Positions 1 through 11,083 of a DNA stretch of 64,000 nucleotides are shown piece by piece (positions within the stretch are counted from its first letter, which is position 1; the number at the start of each line of letters is the position of its first letter). The translations under genes and the position numbers were made by a program. This stretch comes from Prosopocoilus inquinatus. Lineage: Eukaryota > Arthropoda > Insecta > Coleoptera > Lucanidae. Location of the stretch: NCBI GenBank assembly GCA_036172665.1, contig CM069871.1:56790713-56854712 (forward strand), in the 5' to 3' direction. Under the pieces are notes generated by a model. That model was given only the letters and a program-made list of their open reading frames with translations. It had not been told where the DNA came from and ran no database searches.

Positions 1-2282
1 CCGCAGGAGCCTCTTCGTATCTGCTTGAAAATACTCGAAAACAGGATTTCTATAATCAAAAATTCTTGGCATTCTCACAACATTTCCGAGCAAAAATACC
101 GTATTTATTCCTGACTATACAAAGACATGATATGCAGTTATGATTATTGTGTGAGAGGGAGTAAATGCAAATATAAAATATGTGATGTAAAAGCATGAAA
201 TGGCTTTGTTTAAAATCTCAGTTTCTTTCTTATTTTTATTTAAAAAAATGGAATGTTTCATTTTAGGCACTATGAAGAAATGATCACTATTTTAACTATT
301 TGATTGAATTGGTGATTACCCCGTTACAATTTCCTGATATTGACAATGACTTGATTATAATTACAGCATGGATTGATTTTTGATTCTAAAACTAGTATAC
401 AGAAATTTATTAAAAATATACAGGCCGTCCCAGTGAAGCATATAAAGCTTCAAGTAAACTTACTCCATTATACTCCCTGAATTTAAAACTGCAAGCTACA
501 TATCGTTTGGTACCGTTCTTTTTTTCTTGAACTCTTACCAGAAAATGCTGTTTAGCAATTGACTAAAAATGAACAGAAACTGTTAACAAATCAATAAGCA
601 AGTATCTACATAAGAGTTCTAATAAAATCTTATTTTAATTAAGGAAGTAGTTCAACTATAAAATGGTGAATGGCAATACCCTTAAGTTGCCTATTTCGAA
701 GAAATTCAGAAATATTCTCACAGTGAAACAACCAGTGTTTCGCAAGCTTTTTAAAATTAAAGAATTAAAGTAAAACATGCGACTTTTTGTCTTTCAACGA
801 CTATTTTCTGATTTGATCGCATTGTATTGTATGTAACTACATAGACTTTTAAGTTAATAATTTCATCGGTTGTCATATTTGTAGAAGAATTTCTAATGTG
901 AAGTAAACGCAGCAAATGAGATTTACGCCCTCTCTCATCCACGGAATTAAATATTTAATGCAGGCAAATAAAACCTCTATAATGCGATTTGCATTTGAAT
1001 TTATAAACGTTTTTGAAGTGTTGTTTGTACACTAGAGGATCGTGCAAAGAAAAAAAGCTCAGCAGAGAATGCAAAAAAAACGATTGAGATGTGCACATCA
1101 TGCAATTCGAGTTAATGGGCCGGCATGGTCCGCGTTTACAGGAAACTGCTTTCTACGGTTGAATTGCGTTGCAGTTTCGAACAGAGAGATGAAAAAGAAA
1201 ATGCTCCCCGGCGACCTGCTTCTCGTGAACGCGAGGCATTAAAACCATCAAAAGTCAATGATCGAGTTCATCAAGTTCAACTCTTAGGCTTTACAATATT
1301 CCAAATCGAGGATATGATGGCCGAAGTTAACATCCTTGCGATGTATATTATATGGAAACTTCTTTTTGAAGAAATTTATCTATTTATTCCGTACAATAAA
1401 AAACGCTTTTGATTACAGAAACCATTTTTTATCAATTCTAATTATTATTTTTGTGTAAATTGGACTGCAGCCTGCAGAAGACTCTTATATAATATACTAT
1501 CTTAACTAGATAAATCCTTTCTGTTAAACCAAATCAAAGTTAATTATGTAAATAATAGTACTTGGTTTGCTGTTGAATGAATTATGTTACTTTGATATAA
1601 GAAGAATAAGTGTGCAACTTTTTAAGTGGACGTTCTTTTAAATAAGCTGAAGTATATTCGGTGATTCCGAAATAGGGAATAAGCTCTCCAGTACGTTATT
1701 CGGCGACACTTCAGAGAGTACCAATAAGAAGTCAAAAAAATTCTAAATACAATTTTGCGAAATCATTTTTTTTTTGTAGTTATAAGCATTTTAATCTAAA
1801 CACATAATTTAATGAATTTGGTGCGAACCAAATAATAAATGCAACGTACTATGCCCGCCAAAAAAAATCGGGACAACTCTCTACATGAATTTGTGAGTTA
1901 TTTTATTAGTTTGAATGCAGCTTTTAATCCATGCATCTAGAGCTTAGTTATTTAGTAATGTAAAAGCACTTCGTTCAAATTAAAATTAAAATTTTTTATT
2001 TATACTTGGCCATTGATAACCTTGGATGTACATGTCAATCAAATCTACGAATCTAAAATACATAAAGTGTTAGCTAAATTAAGCTAGAGTCCTGAAGGAA
2101 TTCCTTTGTAAATTTTACTCTTTACCGGAAAATATTTTTTTATAGATCTTTTAAAAAGTACGTCGGTGATTGGTCAAATTTAGTGAGTTATGAACTTGGA
2201 TAGAAAGCGAATTTTTTGTCCTAGTATTGTTATCAAGAAAACTAGAGTGTCTTTTAAATTTGTTAATGTTGACTTTAACATA
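1..2282. other. AT-rich non-coding stretch
   Basis: No gene, repeat with visible ends or RNA gene is recognised here. A slightly more GC-rich patch at about 1040-1340 gives two overlapping short open frames (66 and 95 codons) rich in Lys and Arg. Neither resembles a family I know and both are embedded in A+T-rich sequence, so I do not call them genes. Confidence 0.5.
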
Positions 2283-3275
2283 CCGGGTGGAAACTTTCAA
2301 ACCCGAACATAGCAAAGTTCCATTGAGAACTACGTTTCTGTAGATTACTGCTCGCCATTTAAAGATACAAAAATGGTAATGGAATTAAATAAAAGAAAAA
2401 ATTAAGGCTAATATTATCGTGTTAAAATTATTCCTATTGTGTTAATACTTTTGAAATAGAAATTAAATTTTTAAATTTCAAATGAAAAATGTAGTCGCCT
2501 TAGTATGTCAGATTTGAAGTTTTCAATTCAATAACCAGAATTTTGTATAATATGCTTCTTATTCAAAATAAAATTCCATTCATCTGTGTAGCATACTGAC
2601 AATCAAAAACTGTTAGGATTTATTTCTTTGCTCCTGCATTGCTTCACAAAATACTTTCCTACTATTCTTGTTAATTTCAATACAAAGTTGATGGCAACTG
2701 GATTTGTGGAATTGATGTTTTTTTTTAATATTCTTTACAGTTGTGTGCTACTTATTCTTGAACAGTGTCAAACTTATTTAATTCTTAGTACAATTGAATT
2801 TAAAACTGATTTAGTATCGACATGTGTCGGTATTGATTGCATCATTTCAAGTTTATTGATAGTATCGGAAACAACAGTATTTTTGTATGCAATAACGTAG
2901 AATACAATTATCATTCTAATAAAGAAAGAATTGTTGTAACTTAAACGACAAGAGTACCTACCTATTATTTGCTCTGTACAATAATTCATAATACTTTTTG
3001 ACTGACGTATAAATTATTTTCCATTAATTGAAACAACTCAAAGTTTGAAACCTGACATAGGCGACTAAATTTTTCTTTTAAAATTTGAGAATTTTATTTA
3101 TATTCGGAAAGTATTAATATTTAGGAATAATTTTAACACCATAATATTATCCATAATTTTCTCTTTTCTTTAATACCATTGCCATTTTTGTATCTTCAAA
3201 CGGCGAATAGCAATTCACAGAAACATTGTTTTCAATACAAGTTTGCTATGTTCGAGTTTGAAACTTGCCACCCGG
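2283..3275. mobile_element. Foldback element with TA duplication
   Basis: The left end begins CCGGGTGGAAACTTTCAAAC and the right end is its diverged reverse complement (CTTGCCACCCGG), with TA on both outer sides (2281-2282 and 3276-3277). The inverted arms are about 240-250 bp (roughly 2283-2540 and 3030-3275). A TA duplication fits the Tc1/mariner superfamily. The roughly 500-bp centre holds no transposase-like frame, so it is non-autonomous. The arms are only moderately similar, so the insertion is old. Confidence 0.75.
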
Positions 3276-4303
3276 TATAGTAAGCATTTATAGATATAAA
3301 TTGCCGGAAACGTTAACAGGCTGAAGTTTTTGAATGTTTTTCTGCAAGACTCTCTTCATTTTAAACTGAAAATCGGTCGCAATACCCGCTTCTGAGCCAA
3401 AAATACCCTACCACTGTAGGGTGAGTTACCCCATACGATTACGATATATATATATATAAAACAATAAACTTTAGTAATCAACATTGTAAGTTGATTATTG
3501 GCAATTTACAAATTAATATGATCTGAATATGAATTTCTACTTTTTCGATCGCCATGAGATATGATTTTTTTAAATGTAACTGTTAAAGTACGGATTAGCA
3601 CAAAACTAATCCTTAATGCAACACGCACAGAATATTTTAAACTGTTAAGAACTCACCTAGTTACGAAAACCAAGCTCCGCCGGAACATTTAAGCTGCATT
3701 CAGCGACCCTCAAACAATTTCTATGAAAAGGTAAAATAATTTTTATCTGCGTTATTATTGCTATCTGACCAATACTTGTATAATAAATTTTGCTTCTTTT
3801 CTTAGCCACTATTTGTGGTTTCAATTAAAGACATATGTTTAGAGACACGCTGTAATTACATGAGACATATTACATATCCCATTTTTTTGGTGGCACAGTT
3901 TTTCAATCGGGGTTTAACTTTAAGTTTCGCTTTATTACCGTAGTAAAGCTACGTGTCCATTTGAGAGAAATACTCTCGAGAGTATATATGCCAAGTGGAC
4001 ACATATCTGAGAGTAACTATCGGAAAGTGCCTGTCAACTATCGAGAGCTAGCGCACTGAGACTTGCTCTCAAGTGGACATGCTATTACTTGCTTGGTTGG
4101 ATAGTAACTCGCAGAATACGAACGTGTTTCGAATTTTTGAAAGTACTGCTGAGAGTGCATTTAGAAATAGCGCCTAAAAAAGAGTGGTCAAAAGATGAAA
4201 TAATAAGATGAATTGATTAGTGTATACGAAGAAAACTCTGTTTTATGGAATATCAAATGTAAAGAATACCGAAATCGGGAAAATAAAGTATTGAAAGAAA
4301 TAT

Positions 4304-4778
4304 TTTAGAAAAATTTTGTGCAAATCGTTTTTGATTGCAGTGAGAACCTCAGCTGTTTCAGCCCTGCTTGGGGCTTCTTCAGCAGAAACGTAGCTCGACA
4401 TACCCACTGCAGACCAAAAACAACACTTGCCCAATTTATTCGCAAATGCGATGTAAGAATGATGAACATATAAAATAGCGACATCTTACTATCGCTTTTT
4501 GACCTAACATTGTTTTTGGTCTGCAGTGGGAATGTCGAGCTACGTTTCTGCTGAAGAAGCCCCAAGCAGGGCTGAAACAGCTGTCCAGAGGCTGCTCGAG
4601 GTTCTCACTGCAATCAAAAACGATTTGCACAAAATTTTTCTAAAATCTTTCATTATGCTTTGACAGCAAGCATGGCCGCCTTGCATGGGGGACTCATTAG
4701 GAGCAAATCCCGCTTCAGTTTGTCTATCCTACTGCAATGTTAGGTCAAAAAGCGATAGTAAGATGTCGCTATTTTATA
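4304..4778 (+). mobile_element. Ribozyme-bearing retrozyme-like repeat, copy 1
   Basis: The insertion is bounded by a perfect 12-bp target duplication TGAAAGAAATAT (4292-4303 and 4779-4790). It is a foldback: 4304-4425 is the reverse complement of about 4516-4644, including a second, antisense hammerhead region that has lost about 15 nt of stem I and the cleavage site. Between the arms lies a reverse-complement piece of the 3' tail (about 4470-4510). After the sense hammerhead comes a tail of about 135 bp ending GATAGTAAGATGTCGCTATT. There is no protein-coding capacity. The target duplication implies retroposition or transposition. Size and ribozyme content resemble animal retrozymes or PLE terminal fragments; this class is my inference. 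Confidence 0.75.
4535..4599 (+). ncRNA. Type I hammerhead ribozyme (complete core)
   Basis: All core positions are present in order. Stem I 5' strand TCGAGC, internal loop TACG, then TTTCTG; core CTGAAGA (4551-4557); stem II AGCCC/GGGCT with a 6-nt loop CAAGCA; core GAA (4574-4576); stem III AC/GT with a 4-nt loop AGCT; cleavage nucleotide C4585 after U16.1; stem I 3' strand CAGAGG, internal loop CT, GCTCGA. Stem II abuts the core with no extra base, and both outer stem I segments pair fully (two G-U). An internal loop in stem I and a very short stem III are expected of type-I hammerheads in retroelements. Predicted cleavage is 3' of 4585. Activity is inferred, not shown. Confidence 0.85.
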
Positions 4779-5167
4779 TGAAAGAAATATCAGCAAAATT
4801 TAATTGTACTGCAGAGGAAATACAACGAAAATTGGATAATTTAAGAAACCAGGTACGCATATACACATTTATGTATATTTTATTATTAAATTATAATAAT
4901 TTTATCAAATTATTAGAATGAAAACGAAAGAAAACCATGTTATTAAAAGATTTCTAATGCTAAACATTAGCTTAAAAATATAGGTACAGCAGCAATCAAA
5001 CGAATCGAGATCGATTGACAGTTTTGTAACCTTTATTGCTAGCGTCAACAAGGACGCGGTTAGCTCATAGTGGTCTCGATTAGGATTATCGCGACTGTAC
5101 GTGTACACAAATCATAATCTGTCTTTTTAAAATTCACTGTAATGAAGAATAATTAAGAAAAGACTTC

Positions 5168-5539
5168 CTATTTTTTTTTAATTTTACTTACAATTAGTAC
5201 TTTATAAAAAGATAAAAGTATAAATTTTTTATTAATGTTTACAGTTATAAATTCAGCAATTTTGTAGCAACTTAACGAAAATGTTTTTACGATTTTTGGA
5301 CCTACTAATTCTATTATCTGCTGAATCTGTACTGCATTCATGCGAAATTGCTGAGCATCCTCAATTTCAAGTTCTCTTGTCAACGTAAAACATACTCCTA
5401 GTTCCGATCTGCGCTGAATCCACGGTTTCACCCAGCAGCTTCTTCTAATTTTTCGTTCCTTTTTCATTTCTGAAACTCTATAAACAATGATTGCAGCTAC
5501 AATTTTTTTCACGTCCATATTTTCGCAGTTTTTTGGCAT
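5168..5539 (-). pseudogene. Harbinger transposase N-terminal fragment
   Basis: The minus-strand frame (123 codons from ATG) contains RRSCWVKPWIQRRSELG followed by LTRELEIEDAQQFRMN and a hydrophobic stretch IIELVGPKIVK. This is the conserved N-terminal region of HARBI1/PIF transposases (a W-[VI]-[RK]-x-W-x-x-R-R block, then an acidic helix where the family has a LRLEDPxxFRNFLRMS-like segment). The DDE catalytic domain should follow downstream on the minus strand, but the rest of the element holds only the MADF gene. The copy is therefore a 5' piece and cannot transpose itself. The frame beyond KIVK is probably intronic read-through. Confidence 0.75.
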
Positions 5540-5728
5540 TCACTATCATGGACGCGACACTAAATATCAACAGTGGACACAGTTATGAGAGAACTGTCCG
5601 ATAGTAAGCTCTCCGACAGTCTGATAGTAAGCTCTTCGATAGTCAAATACTCTCAAATGGACAAACACTTGAGAGGACCTATCGAGAGTAACTCTCGCGA
5701 GTTTCTCTCGAATGGACACGTACCTTAA

Positions 5729-7558
5729 CAATTGCTTCTATAGGAATAAAACGAAACTTTAAGCTAAACCGTGATTAAAAAACTGGTCCTGAGGGTGTAA
5801 TAGTTTATAAATGTGGTCCTTGCTAAAGCATACTTTTTGGAGAATTTATAAACCGTCTTCGGCAGCAGTAACACGAACACGGATAAATCGCAAAGGGTAT
5901 AGTCATCATAGAAGAGTTGGAATGTCACCAAAGAAATAGAGAACTGCCGTAAAAGTATTTAAGAAAAATCCATCAATTAAAACTGGATGAATCCGCAACA
6001 AACATTTTCGTACAGGAAAGTTGACAAACACATTTTTATAATAAAGTGATAATAGATAGAGTTCACGGCCATAAAAACTACCACGGTGTTCACAACGCCT
6101 TTAAGAAACTTCGGCAAATGATTATTACTTATTAATTATCACCTCATTACAAACACTACTGAGACAGGTTTCGATTCTTCTACCTGAAGAAACGAAGATT
6201 GAGAACCTGAAAGTGGCGATGATTCATCTTGAAGAAGTTGATAATCAATGAAAATTTTGCAGTAATATAAGAAAAGGGACACGCGAAACCCTAACGTAAG
6301 CCACAGAATCGAGAAGGCAGAAACCTGTATTATACGTCCCATGTCCTCAGCATGGACTATCTCATAAATGAAAAGCGACATGGTTAATTACCCTCCATCA
6401 GTCTCTAGAAATAATTAAATTTGATCAAGAGAATCAGCATATAAACCTTAGGTCCAATCTTTCCACTTACTAATAAAGTCGAATAAATTGCGTTTTATGA
6501 ATGGTTGTCATGGTGTGTCGTCGAATTATTCGTCAAATAAATTCATTAACAGGTGAAGAGATCGGACCCTAACTTCTTATTGGCGAACCACACTAATGCC
6601 CGGTTTTTGAAACGATAAATAACTTTATGTAAAGATAAATTTTTATTGACAGACAACATTATGAAAAGTATAAACTATTTACGCTGCTACGTACATGTAT
6701 TCTTTATCCACGGATAAAGTTTCGAGAAACGTTTTTTTAGAAGTTATTATGAGTCTATCTCTACATAAGGTTATGTATCATATCAGAAACCAGGCATAAG
6801 TTTTCCTTTAATAGATGTTCGGATGTTTCAAACAACAGTGTGCTAAATCTACAAATGAACACCCTGCATGATCACATCCTGGGAAAAAAATAAGGCAATT
6901 AGTATTAATAATTGTGCAATATTCATCTAAAATATAAATTGTCGAATTCTAAAAACATACAAAAACACGTCAATTTTTTATTTATATTGCCTGTTTTTTG
7001 GCATAGCACCTGAAAGTACAGAGTGTTATGTGTAGGTAAGAGTGATGACGAGACTAACATTGGACCAGTACTTAAGATTTTCTTAAAAATCAACGTTTTA
7101 TACTGATTACATCGCAAGGCAGTGGTATTTATACCAGGAGAGTTTCTATTTGTATCTCAAAAGAGACTAGCAAAATAATATCGCACCATTGCTTCAAAAC
7201 TGACACAACTCGAAAATACGAGATTTGGGACACAACTGCTCATGTGTCACTCTTGCGGATGTTTCAATTGACCTACCCTATCATTTATAGTGATAAATTA
7301 AAAAAAAAAAACTATTTTTGACTTGTGTCTCCTTTGAAGTAAGAGTGCGAGTCCAGAACTACCAGAAATACAAGTCGAAAAATTGTATAAGATGTGAATA
7401 AACCAATACCTAAAATCCAGCATTTAGACCAACCTCGACCTCTTCTAGTATTTAGCCACAAACTAAAAATCGAACGGAAACTGGAACCTCTGAGAGACAC
7501 ACGGAGAGTCTAAGGGAATTGTATAAATTTCAAGCTCGGTTTATTACCGGTTTATATA
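5729..7558. other. Intergenic, nothing recognised
   Basis: AT-rich sequence with several frames of 60-80 codons on the minus strand and no recognisable domain, RNA gene or repeat boundary. Confidence 0.5.
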
Positions 7559-7990
7559 GGCTAAGTCAAACTGGGCTTTTTTAAATAAAAAAGGTCCTAT
7601 AAACCTGTCCTAAACTGCATAATTGTGAAACTACAAGAAGTCAAAGTTTTGTAATAAACAAACAGAAGTATTTAACAATAATTGCAAATGTGAAAACAGT
7701 TAAAAAAATGGATAAATTATACATAAAATGTTGCATTAAATTAAAGTATTACAAGAACTGTTCAAATTGTGCTCCTTGAGCTCTAATACAAGCACGAGCT
7801 CTACGAAAAAAGGAGTCACTCTTAAATGATTCGCTCAATATTACTTTTTGAATTTAGTTTTAGTTAAGCAAAACTTTGATTTCTTGCAGCTTCACAAATA
7901 TGCAATTTAGGACATAGGACAAGTTTTTTGCTTAAAGAAGTCTTTATTACATACTGGGAAAATTTGTTCCGCCCATTATGACTCACCCTG
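7559..7990 (-). mobile_element. Mariner-superfamily relic
   Basis: The right end reads (reverse complement) CAGGGTGAGTCATAATGGGC, a mariner-type terminus. About 110 bp at each end are diverged inverted copies of one another (both contain GTCCTAAA-TGCATA and TGTGAA-CT-CAAGAA). Just inside the left arm, minus-strand 7749-7821 encodes RRARACIRAQGAQFEQFL followed by a stop. This is the characteristic C-terminus of insect mariner-superfamily transposases of the DUF4817/DDE_3 type. The central transposase is deleted. Confidence 0.6.
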
Positions 7991-8299
7991 TTTATTTAAA
8001 AATGTGCATTGTGTGTGCATCAAAATACAGGAAAATTTGATAAAAAATAACATAAATCATGTGTAAAGTCTCTTTCGTTTTCTTCCTGTATTATGATTTA
8101 TAATAAACTTCCAGTAGATAGATATTAAAAGTCTTAACGTAAGGCGGTTCAAAATGGCACTGAAAAAAATTCTTATTGAATGTTATTATACATTGTTAGA
8201 GTTTAGAAATGACTTACTAACAAACTCTATTTTGTACACCATGTTAAACCGTATGTATACTGTGACGTGCGTACACGTATAACATGTAATCTGATCAGA

Positions 8300-8330
8300 G
8301 GCAAATAAAGATCATTGTTATTATTATTAC
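8300..8330 (+). repeat. Possible LINE 3' end with ATT-type tail
   Basis: The sequence AATAAAGATCATTGTTATTA closes with a short (ATT)n run, like the 3' ends seen at 16.35 kb and 44.33 kb. No coding part of a LINE is recognisable upstream, so at most this is a heavily truncated 3' fragment. Confidence 0.35.
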
Positions 8331-8631
8331 ATAAACCATGACACACCATAACGCTCATACAAGTGAAATGAATAAAATATTTTTAATAATTTAATTAATT
8401 GATTATATTCATGTTAAATCTTTGAAATCATCAATTGTTGATGTCGAGTTTTAACCCTAAATGTTCTCGTATAGTCTAAGAGACCTAGAACTATGCACTC
8501 GGAAGGTAGTGAGAACAAATCTTATCCAAAGATTAGGAAAAATTTCGTCCAGATAATGAACCCGTAAAATTATATTTATTTTTCGAGTGCCACCTGTTGG
8601 GTCTTCAGCAACATAATTTTAAAATGTCTAC

Positions 8632-8800
8632 GGTGGGTTTCACAGAAAAATTGTGAATCAGCGATAGAATTAACTGATTAAGGAACGTCATTGGTCGAAG
8701 ATAACAACAACCAATTACATTGTTTCACCCAACCAATCACAGGCTTTAATCATGCTGTTAAATTAATCAGCGATTAAATAATTTTTGTGAAACTGGGGGT
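8632..8800. mobile_element. MITE with GGTTTCACA-type inverted ends
   Basis: The left end GGTGGGTTTCACAGAAAAAT and the right end (reverse complement) CCCCCAGTTTCACAAAAATT form inverted repeats that continue inward as AATC-GCGAT-like blocks. The terminal GGTTTCACA resembles the ends of the Harbinger-type element at 20.3-23.1 kb. No coding. The target duplication is not clear, so boundaries are accurate to a few bases only. Confidence 0.5.
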
Positions 8801-8947
8801 TACAGTTCTTTCTTTTGGTTACTTCAAATATGTTCAATTAAGTTCTAAAAATTCTTTTTTATTGTGCTACAGTCTAAATCTATCGGACCGGTTTCGGCAA
8901 CAGCGCCTTCACTGTGGGTTATAATATAGAAGTGGTGTCGTCGCCCT

Positions 8948-8975
8948 ATATTAGTATTAGTATTAGTATTATCTA
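8948..8975. repeat. Short (TAGTAT)n tail of the LINE
   Basis: Three to four copies of a 6-bp unit (ATTAGT on the plus strand) directly at the predicted 3' end of the minus-strand LINE. Microsatellite tails in place of poly(A) are known for CR1/L2-type and I-type LINEs. Confidence 0.6.
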
Positions 8976-9045
8976 ACCGTAGATCTCAAAGAGATATCGG
9001 CAACGTCAAGTGTATATATGTATATACCTGTCAATGATATGTTAA

Positions 9046-10620
9046 TTAACGGACAAAATCTTTGTACTCATAGAAACAGCAAACTAACAGAAACGTCTTT
9101 AATTTTTGTTTAAAACTAGTCAAAGACACTTTCAGTGCACTATGGTAAGCGCAGCGTTCAAAAAGTGCGGTGTTGTGCTTGGGAATTGAGAAACCATCAC
9201 AATTTCTAGTTTGTACTGATGCACTAAATGCATATTTTTCTTTATTTCTTGGAAACAACCGTAGAATAGTTCTAGCAAAGACAGCTAATTCATAGATATA
9301 GAGACTTGCTAACGGTAAAATTTTGAGTTGTTTGAATAAAGATCTACATGAGTCCGTAGATTTTTTATCTAGAATAGTTCTAACAATAGATTTTTGCGAG
9401 GTGAAAGCTTGTTGAACACTTGATGATCCTCCCCAGAATATTGTACCGTACGATAGAGCAGACTGTACGTAGGACATATAATATATTCCTAATATATCTG
9501 CTGAAACATGATTTTTAAGGTTTTTTAAAACAAAATTAAATCGAGATAATTTAGAGCAAACGAATTCAATGTGCTTACTAAACTTTAATGTTGCATGGAT
9601 ATGCAGGCCTAAAAATTTTACATGGTCTAGCACCGGGATAGATTTTCCATTATACTTAATAAGTATGTTACATTGTAGCAAGCTATTTTTAAATTCTACC
9701 GACACAGTTTTGGTTGAATTTAATCGAAAATGATTAATCTCACACCGACTAGCCATTTGAGAAATTGAGGCTGAGGCTAGTTCAGAATACAAAGCCTGAG
9801 AGGTACCTGTCACTATACAAGAGGTATGGTCAGCGCACTGATGTAATGAAGCATATGGAAATTGTTGATTCAGATTGTTAACATATATTATAAATAATAA
9901 CGGGCCAAGAATTGAACCCTGGGGCACACCTTTGCTAATTTTTCTAGAGTCGGATAGAATCTCCTCAACTACACCATGATTCATATGTTTAATACATACT
10001 TGCTGATACCTTCCAGTGAGATAAGATCGGAACAGGTTCAGTGCAATTCCTTTAACACCAATTTTATAAAGTTTAGACAATAATAGTTCATGTTCCAAAG
10101 TGTCAAAAGCTTTCGATAGATCAAAATAGATACCGATGGGCGACTCACCTTTATCCAGACAAGAAGTTACATAATGCAGACACTCAAAAATAGCAGATTC
10201 AGTGTTTTTACCTTTAACGAAACCATGTTGTGATTTAGATAGAATATTAAAACACACCAGATACGAATTATATATAAGCCTTTCAAATAATTTTGAGAAA
10301 ATAGGAAGTAATGATATTGGACGGTAATTGTTTATGTCCGACGTAGATCCATTATTTTTGTAGACAGGTATAACTTTGGCATGTTTCAGAGAGCCAGGAA
10401 AGATTCCGGTTGCAAAGGAATTATTAACGGCGACTGCAAGGTTGGGGGATATTATATTAATAACGTCCGCAAGAATGGTGCCAGGAATTCCGTCATAGCC
10501 TGACGTTTTAGTTGAAGATATTTTCTTTAAAATGTCTTTGACTTCAACACGATCAGTTGGGGACAGGAAAAAATGGATTCCTGATTTATTCGTAGACTTT
10601 CTTCTCGATTCGATTGTGTG
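9046..10620 (-). pseudogene. LINE reverse transcriptase (ORF2 C-terminal part)
   Basis: A continuous minus-strand frame runs from about 10620 down to a stop at 9046 (about 525 codons). Visible RT blocks in order: KVIPVYKNNGSTSDINNYRP with ISLLP (motifs 0/1), SQHGFVKGKNTESAI (motif 2), YFDLSKAFDTLEHELL (motif A), KGVPQGSILGPLLFIIYVN (motif B), and a catalytic box reading QCADHTSC where YADD is expected (motif C). So one of the two motif-C aspartates has become His and the Tyr is Cys, which should abolish polymerase activity. Motif D/E and the LINE C-terminal domain follow (FLGLHIHATLKFSKHI; YVQSALSYGTIFWGG). The coding strand is otherwise well kept, so decay is moderate. Confidence 0.85.
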
Positions 10621-10639
10621 ATTTGATCATTTGGAATTA

Positions 10640-11074
10640 AATATTCATTAAAGAGATTTGCTACACTATTAGGATCTGTTATGAAAATGAAATTACTTTC
10701 TAATTCAATATTGGAAAATTTTTGTTAAGGTTGATTCTTTAATAATAGCCCATATAATTTTACCTCTATTTGATGCCGTGCTGTTAAGGATTTTATTATT
10801 ATTATATGTTATTTTGGCATCTTTTATAAGCTGTTTATATTCTTTCTTTTTGACGAGATGTAAGTTTGTCAATGTGATGTTCTCCTATCTTACAAATATA
10901 GTATAAGTCTCTAAGAAAATTTCCTTTTTCAATAATTTCCTTTGTTAACCAAGGCGATCTGTTTTTACAATTATTGAGAACAGCTTTAGAGATAGTAGGA
11001 AATGATGAATTGAAATGCTTAATGAACAGGCCCATAAATTGTTCAAAATCAATGTCGTAAAAAATAGAATTCAT
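10640..11074 (-). pseudogene. LINE ORF2 linker between endonuclease and RT
   Basis: Minus-strand codons 11074-10835 give a segment with NRSPWLTKEIIEKGNFLRDL, which is the conserved linker between APE endonuclease and RT in this LINE group (the PWLTxEI block). From about 10730 to 10620 another frame gives SVANLFNEYLIPNDQITQS, again typical of the pre-RT region. At least two frameshifts separate these pieces from each other and from the RT frame. Confidence 0.65.
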
Positions 11075-11083
11075 TAAATCATC

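Larger units (their letters stand above)
4190..4852 (+). pseudogene. MADF-domain protein of Harbinger, interrupted
   Basis: Codons at about 4222-4303 read VYEENSVLWNIKCKEYRNRE and then run into an insertion. The frame resumes at 4779 with KEISAKFNCTAEEIQRKLDN. This is the MADF (Myb/SANT-like) DNA-binding domain, the second protein carried by Harbinger transposons, which binds the element's own DNA. Upstream, WSKDEIIR is followed by an in-frame TGA and a frame change, so the gene was already decaying. The exon seems to end at a splice donor, CAG|GTACGC, near 4852. Deleting the 4304-4778 insertion plus one 12-bp target copy joins the two halves in frame. Confidence 0.7.
3947..5725. mobile_element. 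PIF/Harbinger element, non-autonomous, interrupted
   Basis: Terminal inverted repeats AGCTACGTGTCCATTTGAGA (left) and AGGTACGTGTCCATTCGAGA (right, reverse complement) are flanked by TAA on both sides (3944-3946, 5726-5728), the 3-bp TWA target typical of PIF/Harbinger. Subterminal sequence at both ends is full of CTATCGAGAG-like motifs. Inside are the two expected gene types: a MADF accessory gene on the plus strand and a transposase N-terminus on the minus strand. The DDE catalytic part is absent, and a 475-bp repeat is inserted in the MADF gene. Confidence 0.85.

Noticed and set aside
1042..1412. Two overlapping open frames in a GC-richer patch
   Set aside because: No recognised domain, no splice context, and two frames are open over the same stretch, so coding cannot be assigned.
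4243..4921. Several 60-90 codon frames over the ribozyme repeat on both strands
   Set aside because: They arise because the foldback repeat is open in many frames. Copies do not conserve a reading frame, while ribozyme core bases are conserved.
5040..5110. tRNA-like stretch (GGTTAGCTCATAGTGGTC)
   Set aside because: It resembles an A box, but there is no B box (GGTTCGANNCC) at the right distance and no cloverleaf pairing.
6180..6240. CTGAAGAAACGAAG resembling hammerhead core segments
   Set aside because: No stem II can form between the two segments and no stem I pairing is present.
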